Notes under the pieces: generated by a model | What the model was told of the DNA's origin: nothing | The model's database searches: none | What the model saw: the letters and a program-made list of their open reading frames with translations, nothing else | Made by a program: the position numbers and the translations under genes | In this document: piece after piece, positions 54,808 through 64,000 of the stretch | Position numbering within the stretch: position 1 is the stretch's first letter | Layout: every line of letters begins with the position of its first letter | Assembly (NCBI GenBank): GCA_038049695.1 | Contig: CP142456.1 | Location: 17,636,501 to 17,700,500 of the forward strand | DNA from: Cinnamomum chago | Taxonomy: Eukaryota; Streptophyta; Magnoliopsida; Laurales; Lauraceae | Length of the DNA: 64,000 bases | Reading direction: 5' to 3'

Positions 54808-55793
54808 TCATACCACAATAAAAAACCCTAACCAGGATAAGATCAGAACCCAAGCAACACCTGCAACCACCTTCTTCGACCCGCCCTTGTAGAAGCTCTC
54901 GCTCTGCGTCGTCGTCGCCGGCGGCGTCCCCGACTGATCTGGGGCGGGAGGCGGCTCCTCGTACGGTGGAGGAGGCGGCTGGTTGAGGCTCGGAGGCAGG
55001 CCGCGGCCTTGCCCCACGACGATCCCGAACCTCATCCCCCCCTCGCATTGGCTCCCGTCGTCGGTGTCGGAGAAGTAGAACTGCTTCCCTTCGGCCGTCA
55101 GCGGCACCGCCACCGTCACTGGCGCGGCGGTCCCGTTCCCTGTGAAGAAGACCGACGTCTGGTTGCCGTAATCGTCGTCGGCGCTGCAGGCATTGTATGT
55201 CGTCTTGTTGTAGGTTTGCATCACCGTGACGTTGTCGTTGGTGTTAAATACTGTAAAGAGAGGAGAAGAAGAAGAAGAGATAATTTTACAAATAGCCCCC
55301 TATAAATATTTCTTCTTTCAGTTACACCTTACAATTACATAGATATCATTTTTTTTTTTTTTTGACAAATAACCACATTCTCAATCATGATATCTCACTC
55401 AACCACATTAATGGGGCTCTACGTAAAATTGAAGGAACTTTTTTGAGATAAGGTGAAAACGCAAGGGCTTATTTGAGACTCTCCCATTTATAATGGTGTC
55501 CCAGGCCGAGAGAGATTTCAATTACTGCTTGCATGATTAGATCTATCAAAAATAGACGAAGATGGAGAGAGAAGAGAGATTTTACTTAGAAAGTCGCCGA
55601 GATTGAATGTCTGATTAGCGGCCCAGATGGTGTAATTGGTAGAGGGGTTGTTGGAATTGGCATTGAAGAGCCATCCAGCTGGGCCACCCACTGTGTGATT
55701 GGTGTAAGGTGGAAGAGAATCGGACGCTGCAGAAGCCATCTGGAGAAGAAGAAGAACGGCTGAGATTGCTACCTTTGCCATCATCCCTTCCAT
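54808..55793 (-). CDS. early nodulin-like phytocyanin (copper site lost), GPI-anchored
   Basis: Two exons, 55793-55586 and 55250-54808, join (donor GTAAAA, acceptor CTTTACAG) to 216 residues. A signal peptide (1-22, AISAVLLLLQMASA) precedes a plastocyanin-like domain at about 29-149: YTNHTVGGPAGWLFN, NYTIWAANQTFNLGDFL, IFNTNDNVTVMQTYNKTTYN, then GKQFYFSDTDDGSQCEGGMR. The structural disulfide cysteines C81 and C138 are kept. The copper Cys is Ser130, the C-terminal His is Gln137, and the N-terminal His position is Asn/Asp (75-76), so copper binding is not expected. A Pro-rich arabinogalactan-like linker (155-180) and a hydrophobic tail (197-216) predict a GPI anchor. Such ENODL proteins act at the plasma membrane/apoplast in development and reproduction. 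There are seven N-glycosylation sequons. Family length is normal. Confidence 0.88.
55251..55585 (-). other. intron of the phytocyanin gene
   Basis: 335 bp; the single intron lies just after the GDFL motif, the position conserved in phytocyanin genes. Contains a T-run at 55350-55364 (plus strand). Confidence 0.85.
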
Positions 55794-55873
55794 GACTCCT
55801 ACACAGAGAGGGTGTGGAGGAGCTGAAATGGGAAAGAGCAGGTCAAGACTACATGTACAAATGGGTGTCAGTA

Positions 55874-55883
55874 GTTATATAAT
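55874..55883 (-). promoter_or_regulatory. TATA box of the phytocyanin gene
   Basis: TTATATAACT-type TATA on the minus strand, about 80 bp upstream of the ATG, a normal distance for a short plant 5' UTR. Confidence 0.55.
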
Positions 55884-56592
55884 AGAATAAATGAAACCAA
55901 TGATTTGATGCTGACCGTTGGATGAAGATCGGTCGGTGATAGGGACTGGATGGAGACTAGAAGATTATTAAAGAATTTATGCAAAGGAAGAGAAGGAATA
56001 CTAACGTCTACTGATTAAGATGTCACATGGGAGGAAAGCTGTCTTGGGTTGCTATTTGACTTTTTCCCATTGGAGCAAATGGTGGCAATCTTGTCCGTTG
56101 GTTTGATGGCCCCCACATTTGATAGGAGGAGATGGTGGATGTGGATGGGCCCATAAAAGGTAGAGGTCCCAAAGACCGTTAGAATTCTTTTGAGTGGTCA
56201 AAAGGTGAGAAGAAAGATGACAAGCAAATGACAAAAAGAAGAAAAAAAGAAAAAGAAAAGAAAAGAAAAAAAAAAGTGGGAAAATAAAAGAGAAAAATAA
56301 AAGCATTGTTCAATCAATGAACATGTTTTCTTTTTAAATGAAGGGGAAACGTTTCAGAGGAATCATGTGTTGTGTGAATTCTTGACTCTGGACCTGGCTC
56401 TCCCAAGAGTGTTTTTATTTTTATTTTTATTTTTTTATCTTAGATAAAATAAAATAAAAAGCTGTTAGCCCTCCTTCTTTGTTCTATAGCAAAATAAGGT
56501 TGTGTTTGACAAATCTATTTTGTGAGTGCCTAAAAGTTCAGGACCCAGATTAAGTTGGTATGAGAATGGTGATTTGCTGTTTAGGCTTCTTC
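55884..56592. other. upstream flank of the phytocyanin gene, no other gene seen
   Basis: AT-rich; purine tract of AAAGAAAA type at 56225-56275; (TTTTTA)n near 56416-56440. Confidence 0.45.
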
Positions 56593-57338
56593 GGGGAGAA
56601 TAGATCGCCTTAGGACCTGAAAGGAGAGAAGAAATAAAGATCAGAGACCCTCACTGCCGTCAGCCAAAGGTTCTCCGATGCCTGAGTTAATGCTGTCACT
56701 GAACAAAGGATGAAGATGAGAGACAAGTATGCTAGCATCGCGTTCTATAACGCGTCATGCATTATCTTGTATATTATGTGTGATGTTCTACAAAACACCA
56801 CCTCTCTCCGAAGGGATTCTTACCCTTGTATATTTAGAGGTTTCACATGGCGCACCCTTAATGGGGATAGGTGGAAATACTGTCGGGTCGAATCAAGAGA
56901 TGAACCCTGGTATTAATACGAATGTGATCGATCAAGGCGACACTTGACCACCATTCGGCGCCTGTCTTGTCTGTCAGCACGTTGTGCAACGTAGCCATAA
57001 CTTCATGGAAGTACAATGATGCCCTAGTACCCATCCCTGTGGACGAACCGAGCTGAGGATGGTACTGAGGCCGGGTTCGGATGCATCCTCACACTATTGC
57101 CGAGCTGCCTTATACTGAGATCGATATGAGTCCAGTTGGTACTCTTACCGAGACTGACTCAAGCTGGGTACAAGCTGACACTGTTTGCCGAGCTGAAATG
57201 AGACGTCTAGCAAGTATCGTTACCGAGCTCGATGGATCTTGGCGCTGTAGCAAACTTGGATACTGAGATCGTGATGCACTGAGCTGGTACTACTACTGAG
57301 ACCAATGTAATCCTTCGGTTAGGAAAACACCCCGCACA
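56593..57338 (+). repeat. LTR-retrotransposon-derived segment ending CACA
   Basis: 56593-56710 has phrases such as CCTCACTGCCGTC and GGTTCTCCGATGCCTGAGT that I associate with LTR/leader regions. The segment 57240-57338 (GGATACTGAGATCGTGATGC to AAAACACCCCGCACA) reappears inverted at 63905-64000 at the right edge, starting TGTGTGGGGTGTTTTC. The shared TG/CA boundary suggests an LTR end. (C/T)ACCGAG(C) words recur every 35-45 bp in 57045-57300. Confidence 0.45.
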
Positions 57339-57347
57339 TATTTGTTG

Positions 57348-58361
57348 TCCCTATTTGCCTTTAAATTCTTTGAAACGACTTTTAGACTCTTTGGTAATAT
57401 ACACTCGTCCATGTCTATTTGAAATGGCTTTTAGATATATTTCCTTTGTTTCAAATAAGCAAGAAAATGGGAAATTTTCAAAATGACGTTGACTTCTAAA
57501 GCTGAAACATATTCGGGTGAACAATGATTTGGACTCCTTATGGGCCAGTCGGGCTTATAGTTTTTCTTAAAATTTTAAGATAGTAAACTAAGATCCAAAC
57601 CATTGGATAGATTCAAAAGGTTAAACACGACTATGTGTCAAGATCTCAACCATTGGATCATCGTAAATCTTGAAATATTTGCAAAAAGTCTAGATGCTTA
57701 GTTCTACTTTTTTTTTCCTTCGATGGGCTCCAAGCTCAAGATCCAAGCCGTTAACCCTCTTTGGAAGGCTAAATATGTATATCAGGTCAAATTCTGAGAC
57801 TTGATTTCCTTGTGGATCTCAATAAATTCGCAAGATACTTTCAACCGATGAACTTGTCATGCATTCACTACTGGGTTGTGAACATTTCCATATGCAGTCT
57901 GGTTTTTTGTTTATTTCTTAGATTCTGGGACCGTAAATCATGACCCCAAAGCATTGGATAGATCAAGAAGGTAAAAAAGGTTAAACACAACTATATATCG
58001 GTCCAGATTTCATCCGTTGGATTGTAATGTATTTTGAGATATTTAAAAAAAAAACAAGATAGAAGTTGTGGTTTTTTTTTTTTTTTTTTTTTTACATTTG
58101 TGAGGCCCAAATGAAAGATCCAAACTGTTAATTCCTTTTGTAAGGCTAAATACAGTTATAGGTCAAATTTCAAAGCTTGATTCTTTATGGATCTCCAAAA
58201 AACTTTCAATCGCTGATTTAAAAAAGTGTATTTCAATCAGTTTCTTTATGCTACCAAACAAGGTATTTCTAAAACATCTATTTCAAACAGGGCAATTTGA
58301 AACATATCTGTTTCATGTAGATTTGTTTCATATAGATAAGATTTGCCAAATAGGGCCATTT
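57348..58361. repeat. possible large MITE with internal duplication
   Basis: Ends GTCCCTATTTGCC (57351) and GGCAAATAGGGCC (58345, opposite sense GGCCCTATTTGCC) could be inverted termini. Inside, CCATTGGATAGAT.AA..AGGTTAAACAC.ACTAT is repeated at 57600 and 57953. T-run at 58071-58093. Confidence 0.4.
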
Positions 58362-58378
58362 TACTTTTTGGCATCTAG

Positions 58379-58870
58379 TGAGAAACTGCCCATAGTTCAA
58401 TCACACATGAGTAGGTTTTTCTTCTAGTGGGCGTAGGTTTATCTCAGTTAGGTTTATGTCTTATATTACGGTTTAACCAAATTGGTTCATTGGGTTGGCC
58501 AATGTCTAGGTTCAGGGTCAAGGGTATTTTGGTCATTGTACCGGGGCTTTATTATTATTTTTTTTGGGGGGGGGGGGGGGGGTCAAGAAAGCAAAAAATA
58601 TATATTAATGCAATCGGTAACCCTAGACTGTGGGAGTGAGAGAGGTGAGGGCTTTCTCTCCCGTGGTTCCCAACCATGGAAGGGGCATATGTGAGAGCAA
58701 GATTGAGACCTATGCGAAGTGAGTATGTTAAGTTTTAGAGGGTTTGAAATCCTTGTAACAAGTTGCCCGTGGACGTAGGTAATTGCCGAACCCCGCAAAT
58801 CTTTTCTGTCGTGTGATTGCTTGTGGTTAATTGATCGTGTGCGTTTTTTCCTAATTAAAATTTACCAACA
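58379..58870 (+). mobile_element. Ty1/copia 5' LTR
   Basis: Ends TTTACCAACA directly before a primer site. Contains the phrases CTTGTAACAAGTTGCCCGTG and GTCGTGTGATTGCTTG known from plant copia LTRs. The start TGAGAAACTGCCCATAG is a best guess. A G17 run sits at about 58566-58582. Confidence 0.6.
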
Positions 58871-58871
58871 A

Positions 58872-58885
58872 TTGGTATTAGAGCG
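58872..58885 (+). promoter_or_regulatory. copia primer binding site
   Basis: TTGGTATTAGAGCG immediately after the LTR is one base off the tRNA-iMet complement TGGTATCAGAGC. Confidence 0.7.
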
Positions 58886-58921
58886 AGGTTGAAGATCTTC
58901 GGATTTTGAGCGAGTTCCTCA

Positions 58922-61900
58922 TGTAACAACCCAATTTCGGATACCGATAAAGTCGTTCGAATACCCGAAGTTGGCGCGCTACTTCCCAGAAAATCCGAGA
59001 ACTTCCAAGATCGTAGGCCCGTAGTGAGGTCCAATTTAAAACTTTTTGGACGATATAGTAATAACAGTTAAATTGCGGAAGCATAAGAAATAAGCGGAAG
59101 CAATAGGTATCGATATATATTAAATAAGAGCGGAACAGTAGTCTAGTAAAAGTATCAGTTGTTAATCAAAAGTTAATACATCTTTGTTAGCTACCCGGCT
59201 CACCTACAAAATTCTCTCAAACCCAAAATAAGATGGACTCTCAAAACCCAGGTAGCTCATCTCAGCCCTCCGACTCGACATCCGGGTCGGCCGGACCCCA
59301 TTCGTAATCTCCGACAATCGGCTCCTTTACTAGTGCTAGTGCATCCTCTGGGATCTCTGGGTCAAGGCCTAAGCACCAAAGATGGGTCATATCTAAAAGA
59401 TCTGGCAAGTCACAGCATACTACTAACGTAGAACATACATATCAAATGAAATAGAGACAGGTAAATAAATTAAAGAATAGCAAGGTAAATGAGCTAGGCA
59501 GTTGAGCAATATAATCATAGAGAATCAGGATAATCTAAACAACATCTAATCTACTACAAAATGGCACATTCACATTGGCTGAAATACCACGGGATATTAT
59601 GCCACGGCCCTCTCATACTAAACACAGTTGCGGCGGGGAAATCTCACCAGTGCTGGGAATTACTAATCCCGCAAATCACTCATCATCTCATCACACTCAT
59701 CACTCAAGACCGGACACGGTATCACACCGTCCGTCTGAACCACACAGCCCATCATGATAGCTCCTCAACACTCAAATAGCTCCTACCGGGGATGATCAGT
59801 CCACAGGCTAAGCTTAAATCAACCGAGTGAATGTCTATGCCGACTCAAGAATAACTCTAAGGGTCTATGTCTGTCTAGGCTTTGCCTTGCATGAACAAGG
59901 TCCTAACCAAGTCTCTAAGAGGTCTGTACATATCAATCAATCTTTCTAAGTCCAAGCCCTCTCGTTGGATCCATACCAAGGCCCATCAACATATGGCCTG
60001 GTCTAAATCTGTCCAAACGAGGCAACAAATCCATTTACTACTGATAAGCAGTTCCTTCAATCCATCATGACTTAAAAGCCCAATATAAACTACCTCCTCC
60101 AACTAAAGGTACACATTTCCACACTTAGGCCCAATAAGGGCCCGCCTAGACACAGACACGGGTTAGTGATCTCCAAATCATGCTAACAGGTCACCTCTAA
60201 GATATCCTAGGTTTAGGTCCTCCAATTTCCATTAATTAACAGTTAACAGCTACTCTAAAGATCTAAGAATGACAGCATTAAACAAGGTGAAGTGTGAACT
60301 TCAACATGAGAATCAATAGGGAAATACAACGGTCAAATCCTAGGTAATGGGCCACGTTAGGTTCAGGTCTATCTACGGTAATTTGATCCCTAAACGAAGT
60401 CACCGATGCCATATGATACTGTGTTTGGTGCTTAGGAGATTACGGGCATCATTGACAACTCTTAGAGGTCAAATCATCTTAGATTAACAACCAAAACCCT
60501 AATCAGTGGTCCCCACGAGTCAAGGTTGAGCCACACCGTTGACTCGGGCTTAGAACATTGATAAATGTCCATTTGGATGGTCAATGGGCCCCACAACTGA
60601 TCACAACTCCTAAATGTTGAAAACTGAAAAATTAGGGTTTTCCCAGTGTGCTGGGTCGACCTGGCACAGGCTGGGTCGACCTGGCACACTGGGGGATTGA
60701 CCCCCAGGTGGACCTGATGTGTAGTGTGCTCGGTTGACCTCCTGGCCAGGTGGGTCAACCGAGTGCACTGAATAACCTGAATTAGGCCTCCTGAAAGTTT
60801 AAGTTTGTTTTCAAAGGTTCCCAATGTGTCCGGTCAGTCTCCTGGCCTGGGTGATTGACCGCATACACCAAAACCATGAAAAGGGTGATGTCTCAGCTTT
60901 CAGACATTTCCTACTGCAAATCCTAAGTATCAGGTCGATCTGAACATAGAGAGTCTGAGTTTCAGGTGAAAAACCAACTTTCAGTCTATTCCTGCATAAA
61001 CAGTGTGTACCGGGTCGACCTGGGCCTGCAGGCAGGTTGACCTGGTACACAGAAAATCATCTTTGCAGAAATTTCCTAACTGAGAGCCAGTTTTCCCAAA
61101 ATGCAGTGTACCGGGTCGACCTGGGCTTGCAGGCGGGTCGACCTGGTACACTGCAGGTGGACTCAGCAGGTCGACCAACTGAGGCTGAAATTTTTCCAAA
61201 ACCTAGTGTCCCGGGTCGACCTGGGCCTGCAGGCAGGTCGACCTGGTACACTGCAGGTGGACTCCCAGGTTGACCTGCTGCACGAAAACTGGGAAAAACA
61301 CAGTTTCAATAACTTTTCTATTTTAGCTCGTTTTTCCTCCAAACCACTTCCAATCCTTCCCAAACTTCACCAAATCATCACAAAACATAGAATCACTCCA
61401 ATGCCCATTAACCAACATCATTTGGGCCCATTAATCTTCCAAATGGGGGGTGAAACCCCCATCCATCAATGGCCAACCATCCAATCAACAAAACCACTAA
61501 GCTCCAGGTAATTTCTAGGACTAATTAATAACATACATGAACTGAAAACACAGAATCAAAGAAATAAACATACATTCTAAGTTAGGAGTAAATGCACTTG
61601 CCTTTTGTGAGAGGTAGGTTGTAAAGATGGAGAAGAAAACCAATCTAATGCAATAAGGGAGAAGAAGAAGTGGCTGCTGCTCCTAGCTATTCTCCCAGCA
61701 CAATAGTCCCAGCACAACAGTAGCTTAGAAAGAGGGAAATGAGAGAGGAAGAAGAGAGGAAATGAGGGATGAATAGTTGCTAGGGTTTTTCTTGGAAATA
61801 GTGTAGTATTTATAGATTTTGAGGAGGGATTAATGACTATAATAGCCTTTAGGTTTACATAGGATTAGGGTTAGGGTTAGGGGCTCTTTAGTCTTTAGGT

Positions 61901-62179
61901 TGGAAGGTTCTAGAAATGGTATTTTGCAATGACCCCCCTCTAGTTCACTCAAATCCCTAGTAAGGGCCTCCCTACACTAGTTAACCTTAGAATTACCCAA
62001 AACACCCTACTAACCAAATTACTAACCCAACTAAGCTAGTCTAACTATAACTTAGGAAAATCTATCTAATTACCCTGATTAACCCCTAATTAGCATAATT
62101 AGCTAGTAATTAGCAATAATTAGTAATAATTAGTATTCAAAAACCCAATTAGAGGGCCCACAAGGGGTGGGGCCTCACA
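58922..62179. mobile_element. 3.26-kb solo LTR
   Basis: Starts TGTAACAACCCAATTTCGG and ends GGGGCCTCACA (TG...CA), with an exact CCTCA 5-bp duplication on both sides (58917-58921, 62180-62184). No primer site, polypurine tract, second LTR or coding region is inside, so it is a solo copy of an unusually long LTR. LTRs of this length with ACGACCC/ACAACCC starts are typical of Del/Tekay-type gypsy chromoviruses; that class is an inference. It holds the hairpin array at 60640-61285. Confidence 0.8.
60640..61285. repeat. array of near-palindromic GGTCGACC hairpins
   Basis: At least six imperfect palindromes, each of the form GTACCGGGTCGACCTGG, centre CCTGCAGG, then CAGGTCGACCTGGTAC. Starts are at 60648, 60726, 60838, 61008, 61108 and 61208. 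The last three are exactly 100 bp apart and the best conserved. The arms contain GGTCGACC, itself a palindrome. A partial seventh (CCCAGGTTGACCTGC) is at about 61265. Open frames on both strands here (RSTWASR-type repeats) result from the palindromes and are not genes. Confidence 0.85.
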
Positions 62180-62835
62180 CCTCAGGTTTCGCTTGAGGTG
62201 GAGATCGCTCGAGAGAGCCTAGGGTTGCACAATCGATCAAGGGAGGTTAGAGATTAAATCTTAGAGGGCACTGAACATTCAGATCAGTCGTAGAACGCCA
62301 TTGTATAGAAGTACAGATCAGTGTCGAAATCGCAAAGCAGATCCATCGCAGAGGAGTCAACCGAACAAAGAAGAAGAAGCCCCGACATCTGCGCACAGAT
62401 CGAAGAAGAAACCCCAACGTTTGCTATAGAGATCAGAAGATCAAAGGTGGGCAATCCATATCAAAAGGAAGAGGGAGATTGGCTATTGATCTCAAGGAAG
62501 GCCACACAAATAGGTCCTAGTTACGCAGAGATTCTAGAAGCAACAGATAGTTGCAGATCGGAGAATCTGATCTCTACTTGGAAACAGAGAGTCAAAATTG
62601 AAGTTTTTCCATCCCTAGTCGCTGGAATCGGAGATAGAGAAGATAAAAAACGAAGGGCACGTCTGGTGTTTGGCAATTGCGGTTGCAGAGGTCATCCATC
62701 GAAGAGTAGGGCCTAGCAAAGATCTACAAAGGAGACAAGCTACAGAGAGAGATAGAACGATCTTTTGATCATAGAACTCTGAGAAAGGAAGATCAGAGGT
62801 TCCAGCCCTAGTTATTGGTTGTGGAAGTGAAAAAG

Positions 62836-63904
62836 TGTCACGACCCGAGCCCGAGATCCTAGTAATCGGGATTAACCCCAGGTCGCGAATCCAATCATAC
62901 TTACTCCCGTAAACCCCGAATTAACCAAAAGTCAAGACGAAGTCCACAAGGGATCTTACATACGTACCTGTCAATGTACATTTTGCAGAAACATATGTAT
63001 GTATACATTGACAACTATTAAAAACTGAACAAGTTCTTACATAAAGTGAAGTCAATATACATAATTCACTTCCTATTGAAGTCAACCACTGCATATTCAA
63101 TTACAATGCATGTGACATCTAATTACTATGCAAAAAGAGTATACAAAAGTATCTATCAAAACATTTCCCAAAATATCCCTTTCGTTGGCACTCCAATTCA
63201 CGTCCATTCGATTAAACCTCCTGGAGGAATTGGATAGGCCTCCTCCGCTGGCGGTGCGGCGTCGGCATGACCGACATGAGCAACTAGGCCTATAATGTTC
63301 ATTGATAACACCGTGAACACGACAGTTCAATAATGTATATACAATTCTATGATAGTTCATGTTACCATATACAATAACCTGTCAATCTATCAATTTAACA
63401 ATTCTAAACAATTCCATTCAGTACAGTAATTATTCATGAGAGTCAAGTAATACTAATTACTAAATTGGCAACTACAATAACATTTGTTTCAACTCAGTTC
63501 ACTTCTTCCTAAAGGAAACAGTCGTTCATTTCATGTTCATTCATTTGTATTCCATTCATTGATTTCACTGAATATGAATTCAGTGACTTTTCAGTCTATG
63601 TCTTTTAGATAATTTATCAAGTGAGACTCTTCAGTCCATATATGTGTGGGATCTACTAGTGTTTTGATCAGAGATCACTGGCATCGCCACGGAGCTCTAG
63701 AACACCCAAGTCCATCTGCTGCAACAGGATCGTTCATTAATTCATTGTTACATTTAGTAACTATTCATTATTCGGTGTTACATTTAGTAACTATTCATTA
63801 TATTAATCAGTTCGGTTTGATAACGAGTTGAGAAATCACTATGTAGTGCCAAGACTCAAGAAATCTACTCAATCTATCATTTAATGTAGATTTCTAAACC
63901 AAAC
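62836..63904 (+). mobile_element. start of another long LTR, truncated by insertion or window edge
   Basis: TGTCACGACCCGAGCCCGAG at 62836 is a typical start of long gypsy LTRs. It interrupts the copia leader. A 32-bp unit (TGTTACATTTAGTAACTATT) is duplicated at 63745 and 63777. The right end is not reached. Confidence 0.5.
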
Positions 63905-64000
63905 TGTGTGGGGTGTTTTCTTAAGAGTAGGGTTACGTTGGTCTCGGTAGTGGTACTAGCTCAGTGCATCCCGATCTCGGTATCCAAGTTCGACCACAGC
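63905..64000 (-). mobile_element. inverted copy of the 57.3-kb LTR end
   Basis: From TGTGTGGGGTGTTTTC to the window edge the sequence is the reverse complement of 57240-57338 with about ten differences. It begins with TG, so it is likely the border of a further nested insertion. Confidence 0.55.

Larger units (their letters stand above)
58886..62835 (+). mobile_element. copia leader region, interrupted by a solo LTR
   Basis: 58886-58921 continues at 62185-62835 once the inserted LTR and one CCTCA copy are removed (GAGTTCCTCA then GGTTTCGC). The right part is a purine-rich leader; the 131-codon frame at 62321-62716 has no gag-like motif. It is then cut by another LTR at 62836, so no gag-pol is in view. 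Confidence 0.55.

Noticed and set aside
61037-61363. Open frames on both strands with PGRPA/RSTW repeats
   Set aside because: Caused by the palindromic GGTCGACC array; both strands encode the same repeats and no start/promoter context is present.
62321-62716. 131-codon plus-strand frame in the copia leader
   Set aside because: Arg/Glu/Ser-rich composition of a purine-rich leader; no gag or zinc-knuckle motif.
1-64000. tRNA, rRNA or CRISPR features
   Set aside because: No cloverleaf-capable tRNA, rRNA motif or spacer-repeat array was recognised; the tRNA-like boxes belong to SINE or primer-site sequences.

Overview
This window is nuclear DNA from a flowering plant. It carries three recognisable plant genes, two of them with canonical GT..AG introns, in AT-rich intergenic DNA full of plant-type transposable elements: LTR retrotransposons of the Ty1/copia and Ty3/gypsy types, hAT-, Mutator- and PIF/Harbinger-like MITEs, and a tRNA-derived SINE. 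The sequence alone does not fix the species. No RNA genes, CRISPR arrays or bacterial operons are visible.

Layout. 1-14.6 kb is intergenic: a possible partial ORF at the left edge, a 142-bp hAT-like MITE (4.84 kb), a gypsy protease fragment (6.3 kb), and a deleted gypsy retrotransposon with two LTRs, a tRNA-iMet primer site and decayed gag-protease (8.2-10.4 kb). The first gene (14962-16950, minus) is an intronless At1g80870-like receptor-like kinase whose kinase domain is split by a ~290-residue Trp-rich, Lys-rich insert. 17.6-30 kb is a MITE-rich spacer in which several elements keep both inverted repeats and target-site duplications, plus a SINE and a solo LTR. The second gene (30916-38122, minus) is a five-exon GT64 glycosyltransferase, GMT1/EPC1, which I could assemble completely (349 aa).

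Only 144 bp upstream of the GMT1 start codon lies a 1.57-kb non-autonomous hAT element (38267-39835). It carries a captured, uninterrupted piece of a TMKL1-like leucine-rich-repeat ectodomain, in the same transcriptional direction as GMT1. Behind it sit a Harbinger foldback element (40.0-40.8 kb), a poly-G run and a deleted copia element (40.8-45.1 kb). 45-54 kb has satellite-like tandem repeats and a Harbinger MITE nested in a hAT MITE. The third gene (54808-55793, minus) is a two-exon early nodulin-like phytocyanin (216 aa) that has lost its copper ligands and has a GPI-type tail.

56.6-64 kb is nested LTR retrotransposons. A copia LTR and leader is split by a 3.26-kb solo LTR with a perfect CCTCA duplication. 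That solo LTR holds an array of near-palindromic GGTCGACC hairpins, three of them spaced exactly 100 bp apart. A further LTR starts at 62836.

The three genes are not an operon or obvious pathway. GMT1 acts on sphingolipid headgroups in the Golgi; the phytocyanin and the kinase are predicted at the plasma membrane. I found no clearly new multi-gene system. The most unusual items are the gene-capturing hAT at the GMT1 promoter, the hairpin array inside the solo LTR, and the Trp-motif insert in the kinase.
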